From positions 27,609 through 72,495 of the forward strand of contig JAAZXB010000007.1 in NCBI GenBank assembly GCA_014240375.1: 44,887 bases of DNA. The letters are read 5' to 3'. Every line of letters begins with the position of its first letter. Position 1 is the first letter of the stretch. This DNA comes from Planctomycetota bacterium. Its GTDB lineage: Bacteria; Planctomycetota; UBA8108; UBA1146. Under the pieces are notes generated by a model that searched no databases, had not been told where the DNA came from, and was given only the letters and a program-made list of their open reading frames with translations. Below, piece by piece: positions 43,836 through 44,887 of the stretch. Position numbers and translations under genes: made by a program.

Positions 43836-44536
43836 CAGCGACGCTCCGTTCCAGAGGTCACCGGCATCTGGTTTTCGACCCATTGATTGAGCCCACCTTC
43901 ATAGACATAGATGTTTTCAGTCGGGATGCCGTACAGCGAAGAGAGGTCAGTCGCCAGATGGATGCTGTCATCGCAATCTCCACCATTGCAGTAGACGATG
44001 ACAAAGAACGCCATCTCCAGTTCAGGGCGAAGATCCTCGATCAACTCCTCTGATTCATAGTGGTATAGCCAGGCCGCTCCAGGGATGTGGCTCTCCTCGT
44101 ACAGTTCCCTCGAACGAGCATCGACGAAGACGTAGATCGATTCGCCGGTCGCCTCGAACTCTTCCTCGGCACTGTTAAAATTGTCGCGCGCATCGTCGAA
44201 AGAGAGCCGTTGAATTCCATCATCGGGGTGCGGCGGAATCTGATCTCCCGTGTCGGTGGCGGTCACTACAGGCGTTGGATCCGAATCTCCGCTTCCATTT
44301 GACGTCGAGACTTCTGGTCGTTTGGGAAAATAATCTCGCCCCAGATCGATGGCATGGGAGGAGCGTACAGAGTTGGAGGCAAGAGCGACCAGCACGGCGA
44401 CCAACAGGATCGTCACTGCTCCTGAGAGGAGAGCAGCATTCGGAGAGCGGGAGCCCGCGCGGAAGGGGCCGGACGGAGAATCCGCAGCGGATGATGCTGA
44501 AGGTGAATCTGAATCGGGTGAATCTGCACTGGACAT
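43835..44536 (-). CDS. Membrane-anchored rhodanese-like protein
   Basis: A 233-residue protein. The ATG at 44536 has a strong GGAGGAAACTA site; a longer frame to 44656 lacks one. A Ser/Asp-rich lead (SADSPDSDSPSASSAADSPSGP) is followed by one membrane helix at about 34-54. The rhodanese domain lies at about 108-230 with IPGAAWLYHYESEELIEDLRPELE and the active-site loop VYCNGGDCDDS (C183, second Cys 188). The second cysteine in the loop is unusual for a plain sulfurtransferase and could allow a disulfide. The TGATG joint to the MauE-like gene suggests a paired function, with the catalytic domain probably on the outer side. Confidence 0.85.
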   Translation of the reverse strand: MSSADSPDSDSPSASSAADSPSGPFRAGSRSPNAALLSGAVTILLVAVLVALASNSVRSSHAIDLGRDYFPKRPEVSTSNGSGDSDPTPVVTATDTGDQIPPHPDDGIQRLSFDDARDNFNSAEEEFEATGESIYVFVDARSRELYEESHIPGAAWLYHYESEELIEDLRPELEMAFFVIVYCNGGDCDDSIHLATDLSSLYGIPTENIYVYEGGLNQWVENQMPVTSGTERR

Positions 44537-44601
44537 TAGTTTCCTCCGAAAGTGATCGCTGCTGGGGGAACTGCAGCACGGCGCATTCGCGACCCGAATG
44601 C

Positions 44602-44633
44602 ATTTGCAGCCGGATGTATTTGCAGCCGGATGT
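44602..44633. repeat. Exact 16-bp tandem duplication upstream of the rhodanese gene
   Basis: ATTTGCAGCCGGATGT occurs twice head to tail (44602-44617 and 44618-44633) in the region upstream of the rhodanese ATG. A diverged third copy seems to follow (ACTCGCAGC). Confidence 0.92.
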
Positions 44634-44659
44634 ACTCGCAGCATACAGGATGCCACAGA

Positions 44660-44689
44660 TCACCCGCTCCCAGGTCACCCGCTCCCAGG
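44660..44689. repeat. Exact 15-bp tandem duplication in the same intergenic region
   Basis: TCACCCGCTCCCAGG is duplicated at 44660-44674 and 44675-44689, 27 nt from the 16-bp repeat. No protein or known regulatory motif is associated with it. Confidence 0.92.
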
Positions 44690-44759
44690 CAGGTGCCGAC
44701 GAGAGAGTGTATCACTACGGAGTGAGAATTCGGAAATTATTGAAGCGAGACCACTCGGA

Positions 44760-44887
44760 TCAAGCAGATTCCATGACCGTCATCCGCCAGTGTCCCGAGT
44801 CATCCTGTGTGAACTCATCGTGCCGACGAAGGTGCTGGAAGATGGCCAGGTACAGATTCTTGGTCGCTTCTTCGGGGTGCTTTCGAG
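44760..44887 (-). CDS. C-terminal end of an unidentified gene (partial)
   Basis: Reading the minus strand from the window edge, frame RKHPEEATKNLYLAIFQHLR continues with RHDEFTQDDSGHWRMTVMES and stops at 44760-44762. The other two frames close early or look non-protein-like. About 41 residues are visible, helical and charged, without recognisable motif. The gene starts outside the window, so function is unknown; the 223-nt gap to the rhodanese gene holds the two tandem duplications. Confidence 0.5.
   Translation of the reverse strand, partial: RKHPEEATKNLYLAIFQHLRRHDEFTQDDSGHWRMTVMESA

Noticed and set aside
1..44887. Very frequent ATCGA and ATCGAT words across the window
   Set aside because: Explained by common Ile ATC followed by Asp or Glu codons and their complements; not treated as a methylation or uptake signal without a count against a codon-matched background.
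1..44887. CRISPR array, IS element or prophage
   Set aside because: No regularly spaced direct repeats of suitable length, transposase, integrase or phage gene was seen.

Overview
The window looks like a chromosomal segment of a planctomycete-type (PVC superphylum) bacterium, GC-rich with mostly housekeeping and envelope genes. The assignment rests on gene content: a membrane-bound PQQ-type dehydrogenase/HEAT/cytochrome c protein of the kind common in PVC bacteria, secreted proteins with DCNGNG-type and dockerin-like repeats, a giant HYR-repeat protein, and a Tat-exported aldo/keto reductase with Fe-S genes. This is inference from families, not a phylogenetic result.

Layout. (1) 1-8910, minus strand: a small hypothetical gene, then pckA, a CcsA/HemX-like membrane protein, hemA, hemC, hemD, hemB, hemE and a truncated hemY. 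Most joints overlap or are under 50 nt, so this is probably one translationally coupled haem operon. hemL sits apart on the plus strand at 14337-15617. (2) 8911-14336: a Cof-type HAD phosphatase, an MsrP-like molybdopterin protein without an MsrQ partner, a BNR-repeat secreted protein and a gamma-glutamyltranspeptidase. (3) 15645-28281, minus strand: three large secreted or envelope genes. They are a cohesin/dockerin-like protein, the PVC-type dehydrogenase with cytochrome c, and a 2343-residue protein with 22 HYR repeats and the same dockerin-like C-terminus. (4) 28557-28630: tRNA-Arg(CCT). (5) 28916-35277, plus strand: a His/Cys-repeat secreted protein followed by a complete CzcCBA/CusCBA-type heavy-metal efflux set. 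(6) 35285-40471, minus strand: a tightly packed four-gene set (DUF6599-like, Tat-DUF362, a NapH-NapG-like fusion, Tat Fe-S aldo/keto reductase) that looks like a poorly described envelope redox system. (7) 40652-44887: a sialate O-acetylesterase-like protein with an inserted domain, a TPR-thioredoxin, a MauE-like/rhodanese pair, and the tail of an unidentified gene.

Functionally, the haem operon plus hemL covers glutamyl-tRNA to protoporphyrin IX except coproporphyrinogen oxidase; ferrochelatase is also not visible. Haem demand is consistent with the cytochrome c dehydrogenase and the CcsA/HemX-like gene. The metal efflux set, the Fe-S cluster genes and the thiol-redox genes together describe an envelope rich in electron transfer and metal handling. 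No IS element, CRISPR array, prophage or clear genomic island boundary was seen. Short exact tandem duplications (8-16 bp) recur in non-coding DNA and in one gene.
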